Shown here: one piece after another, positions 45,319 through 55,655 of the stretch
How positions within the stretch are numbered: the stretch's first letter is position 1
Layout of the letters: each line of letters starts with the position of its first letter
NCBI GenBank assembly: GCA_023374025.1
Contig: SIJG01000084.1
Location: forward strand, 365,159 to 429,158
Direction of reading: 5' to 3'
Source of the DNA: Heterodera schachtii
Taxonomy: Eukaryota; Nematoda; Chromadorea; Rhabditida; Heteroderidae
DNA: 64,000 nucleotides
Translations under genes and position numbers: made by a program
Notes under the pieces: model-generated
Seen by the model: the letters and a program-made list of their open reading frames with translations, nothing else
Databases searched by the model: none
Told to the model about the DNA's origin: nothing

Positions 45319-46643
45319 TCACTGTCCGCTGGGCCCGGGATTCATTTCAAGAGGATCTTTTGCGTTAATTTGGCCCGCTTTTGGTGGAGACAATGGCCTG
45401 AATTAAGGTCAATTAAAATTGATTATTATAGCAAAAGCTGTTGTCATTCACCCAATGCAATTTCCATAAAGCTCAAAAGCGATTTTGTTCAAATTGTCCG
45501 TCTTTTTGTCATCCCATTGAATTGTCTTCCCAATTTTGCATCGTTTCAACAGCCAATCGTCTGTAGTATATTGTTCATATTCTTCGTCTTTCTCCATATT
45601 TGCATCATCCTTTTCTTTTTTCTTCAAAGTCAGCATTTCGTTGGTCCGTTCGTTCACCAATTCAAATGGCCCAATTTGCGTTGGTTGAAGATATTTAATT
45701 CGAATTATGTAGCTGGCCGAAGAAGTGGTGATGGCACGGAGAAATGCCTATAAAATGGGAAACGAAAAGCAAATGGCAATCAATCCAAAAGATTTTATTG
45801 AAAATATTGCCACACCTCTTTGAAATTGTTGACCCACCCTGTGGTCCCTGACGTATGTATGACCATATTCACAACAACGCAATTGCTTTGGATTTCCATC
45901 TTTTGTCGGAATTTGCAACCATTTTGACAACGCTTGGACAATAGTTGCATTTAGTCCATCATCAGCAATTACATCGGGCAACAAATTATCCGATCGGATT
46001 GAAATAATGTTGAAGTTGGAGAGAATTGTCGGCGAAATGAGACGACGCAAATTTTCAAGAGTATTCCCATAAGTAAAATTAAAATGACGAATGTTTGGTG
46101 CAAAAATTGGCCAAATTTCACGGGCAAAAACATCCCAATTTGGCTGGGCTTCCTTGGCATTGAATGAGAAATAAACAATGAAACTCAATTTGGTGCCTTT
46201 GTCAAAAATTTGCTGATTGGTACGGAGAAAAGTGATGACAGAATGGTCAATGTACCTGAAAAAGGAATTTTATCGTTAATCAATGCTTTTGAATTTGATT
46301 TACTCAATCCGAAGGTAATTAAAGCGAATTTTGTTGGGCAACGGATGCAAAGGCAGTGGAAAAGGCATATATTTGCGGCCAATCCATATAAACAATTTTG
46401 CTTTTGTTCCCATCTTTTGAATTGTTATTTCATTCCAAATTGTCAATTCGCTTTTGCCGCCGAAATGCGCGTCCACCAAAACATCAAAACGTGGCGAAAG
46501 AAGTGCCATTTTGAGGCCGAGTTGACGACGACGAAAATTGGGCAAAATGTCCATCCAAACATCAGCTGCACACCCAACTGAAATGCGGGAAAATTAATTG
46601 AATGAGAACTTTGTTTATCTAAAATTCTTTACCGTCGGTTCAT
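45319..46643 (-). pseudogene. F-box-like family gene, five exons, frameshifted (gene G)
   Basis: Minus-strand exons: 46643-46633, 46577-46304, 46255-45816, 45747-45452, 45397-45319, with the same phases as gene F. Exon 2 encodes DVWMDILPNFRRRQLGLKMA, SPRFDVLVDAHFGGK and PLPNKIRFNYLRI. Exon 3 encodes EIWPIFAPNIRHFNF, LRRLISPTIL and VQALSKWLQIPTKDGNPK. Exon 4 has PFELVNERTNEMLTLK, an acidic Asp/Glu/Lys insert and WLLKRCKIGKTI. Exon 5 has PLSPPKAGQINAKDPLEMN. Two frameshifts are visible: an extra T near 46566 (TGCAGCTGATG) and an indel before WVNNFKE at the end of exon 3. The second shift is shared with the inverted copy at 48150-48876, so it predates that duplication. Related copies end in a basic RKRKKK tail that could be a nuclear-localisation signal, but here the frame stops earlier. 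Confidence 0.85.
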
Positions 46644-46679
46644 TTTTGCGGCAATTAACACAATTTGCCGTTTTCAAAA

Positions 46680-47317
46680 TTGGTTGGTGTAACAAAGAAT
46701 ACCTATTCAATGTAAGCTAAAAGAGACGAAAAAAAATGAGAGAGCAAAAATACAAACAACCAAAAAAATGACGAAAAATAATATATAAATTAAATAATTT
46801 TTAGACATTTCTCCGTCTGTCAGTTTTTTGAATAAAAAATTTTTCTTTAGCTTAGACTTAGTCATCGGATTCGGATGCACTCATTTCTGATTTGATTTAT
46901 AATTAGGGCATCCAAAAATATGCATATAAAAGCGCAAAATATGTTCCATTCAGTTAAATTTAAAGTAAAAATTTAGGAAACACCTAAATATGGTATGAAA
47001 ATTGAAGAAAATTGAGTTAAAAATTGAAAATTTTCCATTTTTTTTGGATATTTTGGCATAAATTCTAATTTTTTTAAAAAGATAAATATTTTTCCTTTAT
47101 TTTTGGCTATGAAAAACTGAATTGTTGTTGAAAATGGACACTTTATGAAATAATGGCAAGCGCGCCCCAAATTTTCATTTTTCTCTTCGTTTGTGCCGTC
47201 TTTAATTGATTCCGACTGTTTTTGAGCAATTTTGGGTTGTACTATATGTATAGAATTTGGCCCGCAAAAAAACCGCCTAAAATTAGTTGCAATCAATCTC
47301 TAATAACCTCTAATCGC
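46680..47317. other. AT-rich intergenic sequence
   Basis: No gene or clear element is seen. A TTAGGGCATCCAAAAATATG motif near 46902 may be a transposon end. Confidence 0.4.
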
Positions 47318-47638
47318 AGTTTGAATTGGTGAACGAACGGACTAAAGAAAAGCTGACATTGAAGGCAGAAGAGGAATATTAATTGCGTGTTGAAGCGATG
47401 CAAAATTGGGGTGACAATTCAATGGGAGGACAAAAAGACGGACAATTTGAACAAAGTCACTTTTGAGCTTTTTGGAAATTGCATTGGGTGAGTGGCAACA
47501 GTTTTTGCTTTTTTGGTGCCGTCACATTTAATTTCCATTTCATTTAGGCCGTTGTTTCCACCAGAAGCGGGCCAAATTAACGCAAAAGATCCTCTTGAAA
47601 TGAATCCCGGGCCAAGCCGAAAGCGTAAGAAAAAGTGA
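47318..47638 (+). pseudogene. F-box-like fragment (exons 4-5), broken
   Basis: Exon 4 remnant (to 47487) starts FELVNERTKEKLTLKAEEEY and then meets a stop. The rest is in another frame. Exon 5 (47548-47638) reads PLFPPEAGQINAKDPLEMN and ends in a basic RKRKKK tail. Confidence 0.7.
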
Positions 47639-47864
47639 ATGAATTATTGACAAAAGATCGATCATTATGGATGGAAATTGATCTGATAATTGCCCCTCAC
47701 ATTTATTTGTTGCTTCTTTCGTTTGATAATTTATTTTGTTTTGCTTTTTGTGACTTTTACATCGGAAATGATTGGTTTAAAAAAGATGAGTAAAATTGTG
47801 CCGACGTATCCCTTTCCATTCCCAGTAGATATAAGCACTGACCATTTAAGTTTGGCTAATTTTT
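47639..47864. repeat. Direct duplicate of 48877-49101
   Basis: Nearly identical sequence follows the stop codon of the F-box-like exon 5 in both places, including AAGATGAGTAAAATTGTGCC and CAGTAGATATAAGCACTGAC. The duplication therefore includes the gene end and its 3' flank. The frame inside it is not supported as a gene. Confidence 0.85.
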
Positions 47865-48149
47865 ATTTGCCTATTTTTGTGCCTGTTAATGCTATTTTGC
47901 GGGTTTTTGTGCCTAAAATTCCCATCTCTCTATTTATAACTCGGCTTCTACTGAACCGATTGGGACGCGGTTGATGCATTTTGTAGAGAATTCAGTGTAG
48001 ATTTTTATACCTAAAAATTGTTCCTTCGGTAAGCAAAATGGCATCCGTTTTAAAACCCGGTTTAACTGAATTCTTCCAAAAAATGCCGAAATAAGACAAC
48101 TGAGGTTTCAATTAAGTTATTTTTTGATACCAAAAATTAGGGATTTTTG

Positions 48150-48876
48150 CCGTTGAAATTTGGCCCATTTTTGCGCCAAACATCCGCCATTTGTCCTTTT
48201 CCGATAGCCATGATTTGGACAATTTGCGTCGCCACACTTCACCGACAATTCTCTCCAACTTCAACATTATTTCAATCCGATCGGATAATTTGTTGCCCGA
48301 TGTAATTGCTGATGATGGACTAAATGCAACTATTGTCCAAGCGTTGTCAAAATGGTTGCAAATTCCGACAAAAGATGGAAATCCAAAGCAATTGCGTTGT
48401 TGTGAATATGGTCATACATACGTCAGGGACCACAGGGTGGGTCAACAATTTCAAAGAGGTGTGGCAATATTTTCAATAAAATATTTGAATTAATTGCCAT
48501 TTGCCTTTCATTTCCAATTATTTAGGCATTTCTCAGTTCCATCACTTCTTCGGCCAGCTGCATAATTCGAATTTGACATTATAAATCAGTGGAAATTGAG
48601 CCATTTAAGATGATGAATATACTACAGAGGATTGGCTGTTGAAGAGATGCCAAATTGAGAAGACAATTCAATGGGGACGGACAATTTGAACAAAATCGCT
48701 TTTGAGTTTTATGGAAATTGCATTGGGTGAGTGGCAACAGTTTTTGCTTTTTTGGTGCCATCACATTTAATTGCATTTAATTCAGGCCATTGTCATCACC
48801 AAAGTCGGGCCAAATTAACGCAAAAGATCCTCTTGAAATGAATCCCGGGCCCAGCGGACAGCGCAAGAAAAAGTGA
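48150..48876 (+). pseudogene. F-box-like fragment (exons 3-5), inverted copy of gene G
   Basis: Exon 3 (about 48150-48458) shares with gene G a stretch of identical sequence through IISIRSDNLLPDVIADDG, LSKWLQIPTKDGNPK and the shifted HRVGQQFQRG end. Exon 4 (48526-48726) has an early stop and internal deletions. Exon 5 (48786-48876) reads PLSSPKSGQINAKDPLEMN with a basic tail. It is a decayed inverted duplicate. Confidence 0.75.
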
Positions 48877-49101
48877 ATGAATTATTGACAAATGATCGAT
48901 CATTATATGCGGAAACTGATCTGATAATTGCCCCTCACATTTATTTGTTGCTTCTTTCGTTTGATAATTTATTTTGTTTTGCTTTTTGTGACTTTTACAT
49001 CGGAAATGATTGGTTTAAAAAAGATGAGTAAAATTGTGCCGACGTATCCCTTTCCATTCCCAGTAGATATAAGCACTGACCATTTAAGTTTGGCTAATTG
49101 G
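48877..49101. repeat. Direct duplicate of 47639-47864
   Basis: Second copy of the 3' flank described at 47639. The two copies differ at only a few bases. Confidence 0.85.
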
Positions 49102-49545
49102 AAATTGCTCCTATGAATTAAATTGGTGGGAGAACAATTTTCAAGAAAAAATTTATAGGTAAAAGTGTAGCAAAATCCAAGTTTAGCGAATTTTGGGATG
49201 TCAAAATAAATAACAATTCCATCGACAAAAAGAAAAATATATTTGGAAACTCCGCCCCGCCGGTGGTTGAAAAACATTCATTTTCAAAAAACGATGAATA
49301 ATCATTGAATGGATGACTCTGTCTGTATCAGTACCCTCGAGAAAATCTCAAAAACAAAAAACCCCAGCCTAAATTTTTTGAAAAATGCGCCGCAAAAAAT
49401 GACAGCGGTAAACAAATTCACTCATTTCATTTGAATTGGTGCAAAAACATAAATAAATTGGGATTTTTGTTTTTCAATTTGAGAAAAAAATTTTTGCTTT
49501 TCAGTTGTGTTTTCGCTTGTCCGTGCCGTTTTTGCCTTTTGTCGA

Positions 49546-49638
49546 ATGGACTTTGGCAGTGCCAGCGACAACAACAACAACAACAAGAAGCACAATTGCT
49601 TTTGTGTCGAAGTGTCGCCGCGTGTTTTTGGTGAATGA
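49546..49638 (+). CDS. Exon MDFGSAS-Asn repeat, unit U2
   Basis: The ATG at 49546 starts MDFGSASDNNNNNKKHNCF and continues CVEVSPRVFG to a TGA at 49636. A GT donor at the Gly codon (TTTTG-GTGAATG) may instead splice it onward. The copy at 59261 has two more Asn codons from the same CAA repeat. The gene is not recognised; later exons of the unit may belong to it. Confidence 0.4.
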   Translation: MDFGSASDNNNNNKKHNCFCVEVSPRVFGE

Positions 49639-50228
49639 GTGCCACCGCATGAAATTGCGATTTTCTTAAATTAAAAGCACCGGGTCCTGATCAAATTCCC
49701 GAATCCATTAACAATTAATTGAATGTTAAAAAAAACACCATGTTTTCTCTGGAATTTATCCCTTTGCCTGACAGTTGGAAAATTTTCAAGAATTTTTTTT
49801 TGTAAAATTTGGTAGAGTTCTTCATAAAAATAATTTTCATGATGTTTATGGCTTGTTTAGCTTCAAAAAACCTTTTTGAAAATTTGATAAAAAAATCGAT
49901 CGATTTATTACAGTAATTAAAACTGTTTAGCGCATAAACAACGAACGGTCAGTGTGACGGTGAAACATTTTGCTGATGATTGGTGGTGAACAACAACAAC
50001 ATCAACCAGCATCAATGACGACATTCTGTTGAACAGTCAGCACAGGCACGGGTGAGTGACCAAAAAAGATGGATTGGTGGGATGGTTTTATTATTAATTA
50101 ATTAATTAGTGATTAATTAGCACAGCCCAAGGGGATAAATATGTGAAATGGGATTTAATGGGGTTAATTTACCAAACAGTGAATTGGTTATTTCGCAACA
50201 TTTTAAATATTTCCATTTTCCCTTTTAG

Positions 50229-50382
50229 CAAATGCCACGTGAAAAACACGCGCTGGTACGGCACACTGTCCGTCAACTGAACCAAGGCGTTCGTGATGGA
50301 ACGGCTGCAGCACAGTGCCGGCAGCGGTCAATCGGTGGTGGTGGTGGTGCCGTTGAGGGAGGAGCGGGATTCGCAATTTCAG
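50229..50382 (+). pseudogene. Exon CHVKNTRWYGTLS type, unit U2
   Basis: Acceptor TTTTAG, then KCHVKNTRWYGTLSVN, an in-frame TGA, then TKAFVMERLQHSAGSG and a Gly/Val-rich end before a donor. The TGA is shared with the U3 copy (57313-57131 on the minus strand). The U4 copy (59933-60059) lacks the first part altogether. It is an exon of an unidentified gene, disabled before the duplications. Confidence 0.5.
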
Positions 50383-51198
50383 GTTGGGAAAATTCAAAAA
50401 AATAAATACTTTTCAATTATCAAAATAAATGTTATAAAAGTGTTACTGTCAAGCGGGTTTGAACCCGGGTCCTATATGCAACAATGCAACGTAACCAACT
50501 TGACCAATCTTTCTTACTTAACAAATGGCACGAGAAAATTTGAGTTTTCTCAACATAAACTCATCGAGACTTACGACTTTTGCAAAAAAAAAAAATTTTT
50601 TTTTGTCAATTGGAGAAGTTACTTCTGCTCCCGCCCGAAATTTTTTAAAGTTTTTCTCATGGGGTTTTTGAGATTAAAAATGGAAGAAAAATGAAAAATT
50701 CGCCATACATCGTGTGGGCTTCAGAAATATTGAAAAACCTGCACTCCTGCTGGTGGTCGTAAACATACATAAAAAAGGGGGGTGGGTCGGAAAAAATTTT
50801 TGCGAAGGGGGGTCGGGCCGCCGATAACAGTTTTTGCGGTCAGTTGGGTGTTTTTGCAAATTGTTTTTGAAATAAGTTGGGCGGGGAAAGTTTTCGTCGA
50901 TTCAATGCATTTTCCGCTCCCTCTCTCTCTCTCTTTTTTCCCCTTTTCAAGCTTCTCTACGCGTTCGCCCTGCTTTGTTCATCGCGTCCGTGCAATCAAC
51001 ATTTGCTGGTGATTTGATGTTGAATTGATCTTTCCCCCACCTCCCCTTCCCCCACCATCCATTTTTTTTATTCGATCACTTTTTTTCGATTTTCACACCA
51101 AAATAATTTTTAAAAAAAAGCCATTTCGTCCAAATGTGTGATTGTGGCCCTAAAGAGGGCCGTTTGGGTTAGTTGAAGACGCTGCCGCCGACCTCCGC

Positions 51199-52076
51199 TC
51201 ACTGCACCGCCCACGGCAAGGGCTTGAACATGACGTCCAACAGCTCCCGCCCCGTCCCGACGAACACCGGCGTCAGCCCCTCCCTCACAGCCGCCGGCAC
51301 TGCCGCCCACGCGTCCTGGTCCGCCGTTGACATCACAAGGCGGGTGAGCTCAGCCTTGCGCGCGCCCCATGCCTTCTGCGCCAGGAAGCCGACGCCGAAG
51401 AGCTCGTCGGTGCCGAACTCCACTCGCGCAGTGACCGCTGTGTCGGACCGGCAGAGTCGGTTGGTGAAGAGTGACACCACCGCACACAGAACGGCTGCGC
51501 TTGCGGATGGCCCGAAGACATGGAGGGACGGCCATCCCTTGATGGTGAGGGGCGGCAGTTGGTCGATGCCCAGCAGCTCCTGCGCCCGGTGGACGGCGAT
51601 CAGGTAGCCCATCTGCGCGGCGTCATCAGCACCGAACGTGATGTTCAACACCGGCGGATCATGGTGCATGTTCCGGCAGACCGTCAGCAGTGTGGTGCCA
51701 CCTTAAGTCAACAATAAAAGGGAATTATAAATTGGAAAACAAAACAATTTTTGTCTCGCAAAATTCCCTTACCGGCTCCTTCGATGACACCGGCGTGGTC
51801 ACCGTGCGCGCTGAAGACGCCCAGTACCATACCGATCGAGTTGGGCTTACGGTTGGTGTGGGGTGGTGGTCGTCCCAGTGGTAGCCGGAGACGTGGGACC
51901 GCAGGGAGCGGCCCATGTCCAAGGCGTAGTCACTTTGGCAGCCCGGGCGGCTAAAATGATATGATTAAAACGTTATTTCGGGAATGGAAATTTGTTGACA
52001 ATTCATTCGGGACTCGAAAAATGCCTTACTTGCAACGAAGGCGGACATCGGTGGCGAAAGCGTTTTGTTGCATCAT
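51199..52076 (-). pseudogene. C2H2-like zinc finger-Lon protease domain gene, copy 2 (best preserved)
   Basis: Three minus-strand exons: 52076-52030, 51950-51773 and 51701-51199, phases 2 and 1, about 228 codons. The ATG exon reads MMQQNAFATDVRLRC. Exon 2 completes a zinc-finger-like C-x4-C-x14-H-x4-H motif, then NRKPNSIGMVLGVFS. Exon 3 aligns along its whole length with the proteolytic domain of Lon (family S16). It includes LITFGADDA-type strand, SLHVFGPSASAAVLCAVVSL with the nucleophile Ser in GPSAS (GPSAG in Lon), CRSDTAVTA (RxDVAMTG in Lon), and FLAQK whose Lys falls at the position of the dyad Lys of GGLKEK. There is no AAA+ ATPase domain, so it cannot be a classical Lon. One base is missing near 51859 (CACCACCCC-ACACC; copy 1 has AACGCCTACACC), which shifts exon 2; exon 3 is fully open. 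It may be a recent pseudogene or an assembly error. The exons are far richer in G+C than flanking DNA. Confidence 0.75.
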
Positions 52077-52335
52077 TTTGTAGAAAAATAATGTAAGAAA
52101 ACGCAAAAGAAAGTTATAGAAAAATTTAAATCATTATATGTGGTCACAAAACACTTCGCCAATTCAATCGCCAATTTGAACTGGATACAAATGACAATTC
52201 GGTGATTCAGTGCATTAGCCGAAAATGGTGGAATTGGCGTGCCCATGTTGAAATGCCGTTGAAGAACAAACCATAAGCAGCTTTCCAAGTGGAGAGACAC
52301 ATGACAACAAATAAACCCAAAAGTTCTAAGCATAG

Positions 52336-53828
52336 TTTTACAATTTCGTATTCAATTCCGAATTGGTGTTTGTGTGTTTGTATGCTTCATCTGTTCAGGA
52401 TGTCCTTTTAATATTTCAAGTTCCTATAGGTATACTAATTACAAAATTCGGAATTGATTTCAAGGTTTTCAGGGTTGGAAAACCCGATTTTGACATGCAT
52501 TTTGACCTTTCCAATTCCTGGACCAGATTTCTAAAACCAAGTCACAATTCATTTTTCACCAAGTTTGGTAAATTCGTCGTTGATTTCAATATTTGTGTTT
52601 TGTGTTTAGCTTATTTTTAAAAACTCATTTGGCAATTTAATTTGATGCTTATTCATTAATTCGATTTCATAAACTCGATTTTCAACAAAATTCAAATCAT
52701 TCATAAAAATGCATGAAACAAAATGGAGAATCGATTCAAACGCTAAAATATAGTATTTCATTTGTTTGAACGGTTTTGTTGGATATTTTGAATTTTTCGA
52801 ATTTTTTTTTCTTTTCATCGTCCGCAAGAATTTACCAAAAATCATTTGTTTTGATTTTTCAATAGTGCCTGACAAATGAGTACGAGTCTAAATTCTCTCT
52901 GTTTTATCATTAAAATACAGACGAAAAGCCTAAGTAAGCACACAAAGCTTACATAGCAATAAGCAATACAAGTGGCGACTCTGTTGTATAAAAATGCCTT
53001 TCTTCACCTCATTCCATTGATTAATTTGTCCCATATTTTCGGCATTTTTTGTTTTTGCACTTTCTTCAAAAAAAAGTTTCAGTTGCTTCGCCTTAACTCT
53101 TCTTCTGCTGTTGGTTGGTTGTGCCACCGTTCTTTGGTTCTATTGGGACAAAGTCAAAAAAAGACGACGATGCCCCAAAAAAATTATGGATTTAAAATGA
53201 ATTTTTCGCTTTTAATGTTGGCATGACCCGCCCTATTTCGGCATCAATTTTCTTCAAAATTATAATAGTAAAGCATAATGGCTTCTGCTGCTCATTTTGG
53301 CTTTTCAAATTGATGTTTTTAAATTATTCTATTTAATTGTTATTTTCTTTTATGGTCTTTATATAAATATGGAGCTTCCGCCTTGGACCTACCGGAAAAA
53401 CATGCACTGAAGTTTTTGTCGGAATTCAATTCTTAGGGGAGTCGCACAATTTCTGGGTCAAAACTTCTGTTTTTCGGGCTCCTCTGAACTGATCAATTTT
53501 TCAAAATAGACCCATTCAGGAGAAACCCTGACAGGAACCGGTCCTATTTTTACTTTTTAACTAAAGTGGATCGGTGCCGGGCCACTGGGCCTTTTTGTAT
53601 ATTGAAAATTCCAAATATTTTTCAATATTTTTCACAAAGCTTGCCATTTAAAGTTTTTTGGATACCGAATTTTACAAATTTGGGTTATTTTTTGAAGCGT
53701 TTTAAAAGCAAAAAAATAAGAATTGTTCGGTGGTGCCAAAGCCAAAAGTATCGTCTGTAAAATTTTGAGGATTTTGGCTTGATTTGTTAACAGATTTTTC
53801 ACAAAATAGGCCAATTTATGAAATTCTG
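52336..53828. other. AT-rich intergenic sequence
   Basis: I see no supportable gene. A GGTGGTGCCAAAGCC segment at about 53730, followed by GATTTGTTAACAGATTTTTC, is a diverged version of the transposon interior found after the GC hairpins. Confidence 0.5.
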
Positions 53829-54405
53829 GGTAATCGTACGCTTTACTGGTTCAACAAAAAAAAGGTCGAAAAAAGGAATTCCGAGTTTTTTTGTTTGTGC
53901 ACACAGGGGGTTTTCAGGGACGCTGATCACGAATATGACATCCATTTTGACCTATTTCGAATATCGAACCCGAATTTGAACAGTTAAAATTAATTTTTCA
54001 CCTGTATTATCCAAAATCGATTCAAATGCACTAAATGACCATGAATCCTTATTTTCTATTATATTCCATGTATCTGACTCGATTTTGGATCATAAATATG
54101 AATTTTGGTGAAAAATTAGTTTTCGACTTTTGTTCGAAATCGGGTCCGGGGTTAGGAATTGATCAAAACTGTTCTTAGGTTCGTGATTAGCGACCCCGAA
54201 AACCCGTGGAAAAGCTTTTTTGACAATTTTTTCAAAATTTTTACAAAAAAAAATTGTTCGAGTTCGGGACCGGAGTTGAAATTTATCGAAACGGAGGTCA
54301 TATTCGTGATCAGCGCCCTTGAAAACCCCCCGTGTGCACCACTTAAAAGCTGAAATTCCTTTTTTCACCTTTTTTTTTGTGGGACAAGTAAAGCGTACGA
54401 TTACC
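53829..54405. mobile_element. GGTA-family long-TIR element (copy Q)
   Basis: Ends GGTAATCGTACGCTTTACT and, inverted, the same with small changes. Target duplication AAATTCTG at 53821-53828 and 54406-54413. The inverted arms exceed 100 bp and include CGCTGATCACGAATATGACA. A second inverted pair of the same core is nested in the middle (about 54130-54200). Non-coding. Confidence 0.9.
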
Positions 54406-54930
54406 AAATTCTGAGCTAATCCTTGTCCCATTCATTCATTTGCCCCATATTTTCCGGCATTTTAAAGCCAATTTTTTTGGCACACATAAGGGGGTTTTGG
54501 GTTTCTAATTTAACTTTTCTAAAATTTGATATCTGTGGTTCTAAAATGGTGCCGGTGCCTGAACACGGATTTAAATTTTGTTTTATCATTGTCTCCGTCA
54601 TATTCAATTTCACAATTCTTAAATGATCAAAATGATTATTTAAGCACTGAAATTTAATTAGACAATTACCCAATTTTTGTGAACGTTAATACCTTTTAAT
54701 TCATCAAATGCCAAAAGCGTGAAAAGTTTCTTTATTAAATTTATTTAATAATAAAAATTGCTATTTGAATTGACATTTCTTCATCATAATTTCTTACCCA
54801 TTAAAGCCATTGTCCTTAAATGAGGCTTTATGGCAGCGAAATGAGACTTTTCAAAAATTTTTCATCTTCGAGCCATGAGTTTACTGGTACCATAAAAAAG
54901 CAAAAATGCTGTTTAGTCTTTCCTAAGCTG
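54400..54930. repeat. Dispersed duplicate of 36730-37260
   Basis: See the entry at 36730. This copy ends where the 37-bp minisatellite begins. Its left border overlaps the target site of the element at 53829. Confidence 0.6.
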
Positions 54931-54964
54931 TTCACGGGGACCTTCAAGGGCGCTGATCAGGGTT

Positions 54965-55655
54965 GCAACCGCCTACCTCAGGCGCAAGCGAGCGGAGAAT
55001 TGCGTGCGCCTACCTCAGGCGCAAGCGAGCGGAGAGTTGCGTGCGCCTACCTCAGGCGCAAGCGAGCGGAGAGTTGCGTGCGCCTATCTCAGTCGCAAGC
55101 GAGCGGAGAGTTGCGTGCGCCTACCTCAGGTGCAAGCGAGCGAAGGGTTGCGACCGCCTACCTCAGGCGCAAGCGAGCGAAGGGTTGCGTGCGCCTACCT
55201 CAGGTGCAAGCGAGCGAAGGGTTGCGACCGCCTACCTCAGGCGCAAGCGAGCGAAGGGTTGCGTGAGCCTACCTCAGGTGCAAGCGAGCGAGGGGTTGCG
55301 TGCGCCTACCTCAGGTGCCAGCGAGCGAAGGGTTGCGTGCGCCTATCTCAGGCGCAAGCGAGCGGAGAGTTGCGTGCGCCTACCTCAGGTGCAAGCGAGC
55401 GAAGGGTTGCGTGCGCATACTTCAGGTGCAAGCGAGCGGAGAGTTGCGTGCGCCTACCTCAGGCGCAAGCGAGCGGAGAGTTGCGTGCGCCTACCTCAGG
55501 CGCAAGCGAGCGGAGCGTTGCGTGCGCCTACCTCAGGCGCAAGCGAGCGGAGAGTTGCGTGCGCCTATCTCAGGCGCAAGCGAGCGGAGAGTTGCGTGCG
55601 CCTACCTCAGGTGCAAGCGAGCGAAGGGTTGCGTGCGCCTACCTCAGGTGCAGAA
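54965..55655. repeat. 37-bp minisatellite
   Basis: About 18 copies of a 37-bp unit containing CTACCTCAGGCGCAAGCGAG. Variants alternate between GGAGAGTT and GAAGGGTT, and between TGCGACC and TGCGTGC. Since 37 is one more than a multiple of 3, each frame cycles through all three phases of the unit and repeats every 37 residues. The unit has no stop codon in any + strand phase, so three long frames overlap. The last unit runs directly into the Lon-like domain of copy 3. Confidence 0.95.

Larger units (their letters stand above)
49430..52335. repeat. Lon-like segmental duplication, unit U2
   Basis: This unit matches 59150-61995 in the same orientation (U4) and 55655-58150 in reverse (U3). Parts match 33900-35760 (U1). 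Landmarks are the Asn-repeat exon, a GGTGGTGGTG exon, a CTCTCTCTCT tract at about 50920, and the GC-rich Lon-like gene on the minus strand. Confidence 0.85.

Noticed and set aside
47690..47974. Hydrophobic open frame repeated at 48928-49116
   Set aside because: It lies in the duplicated 3' flank of F-box-like fragments. The identity of the two copies reflects recent duplication and not protein conservation.
50229..50382. Nuclear-receptor zinc finger resemblance (WYGTLSVN...TKAF compared with HYGVLSCxxCKAF)
   Set aside because: The zinc-binding cysteines are absent or replaced and a stop interrupts the match. The similarity is too short to call.
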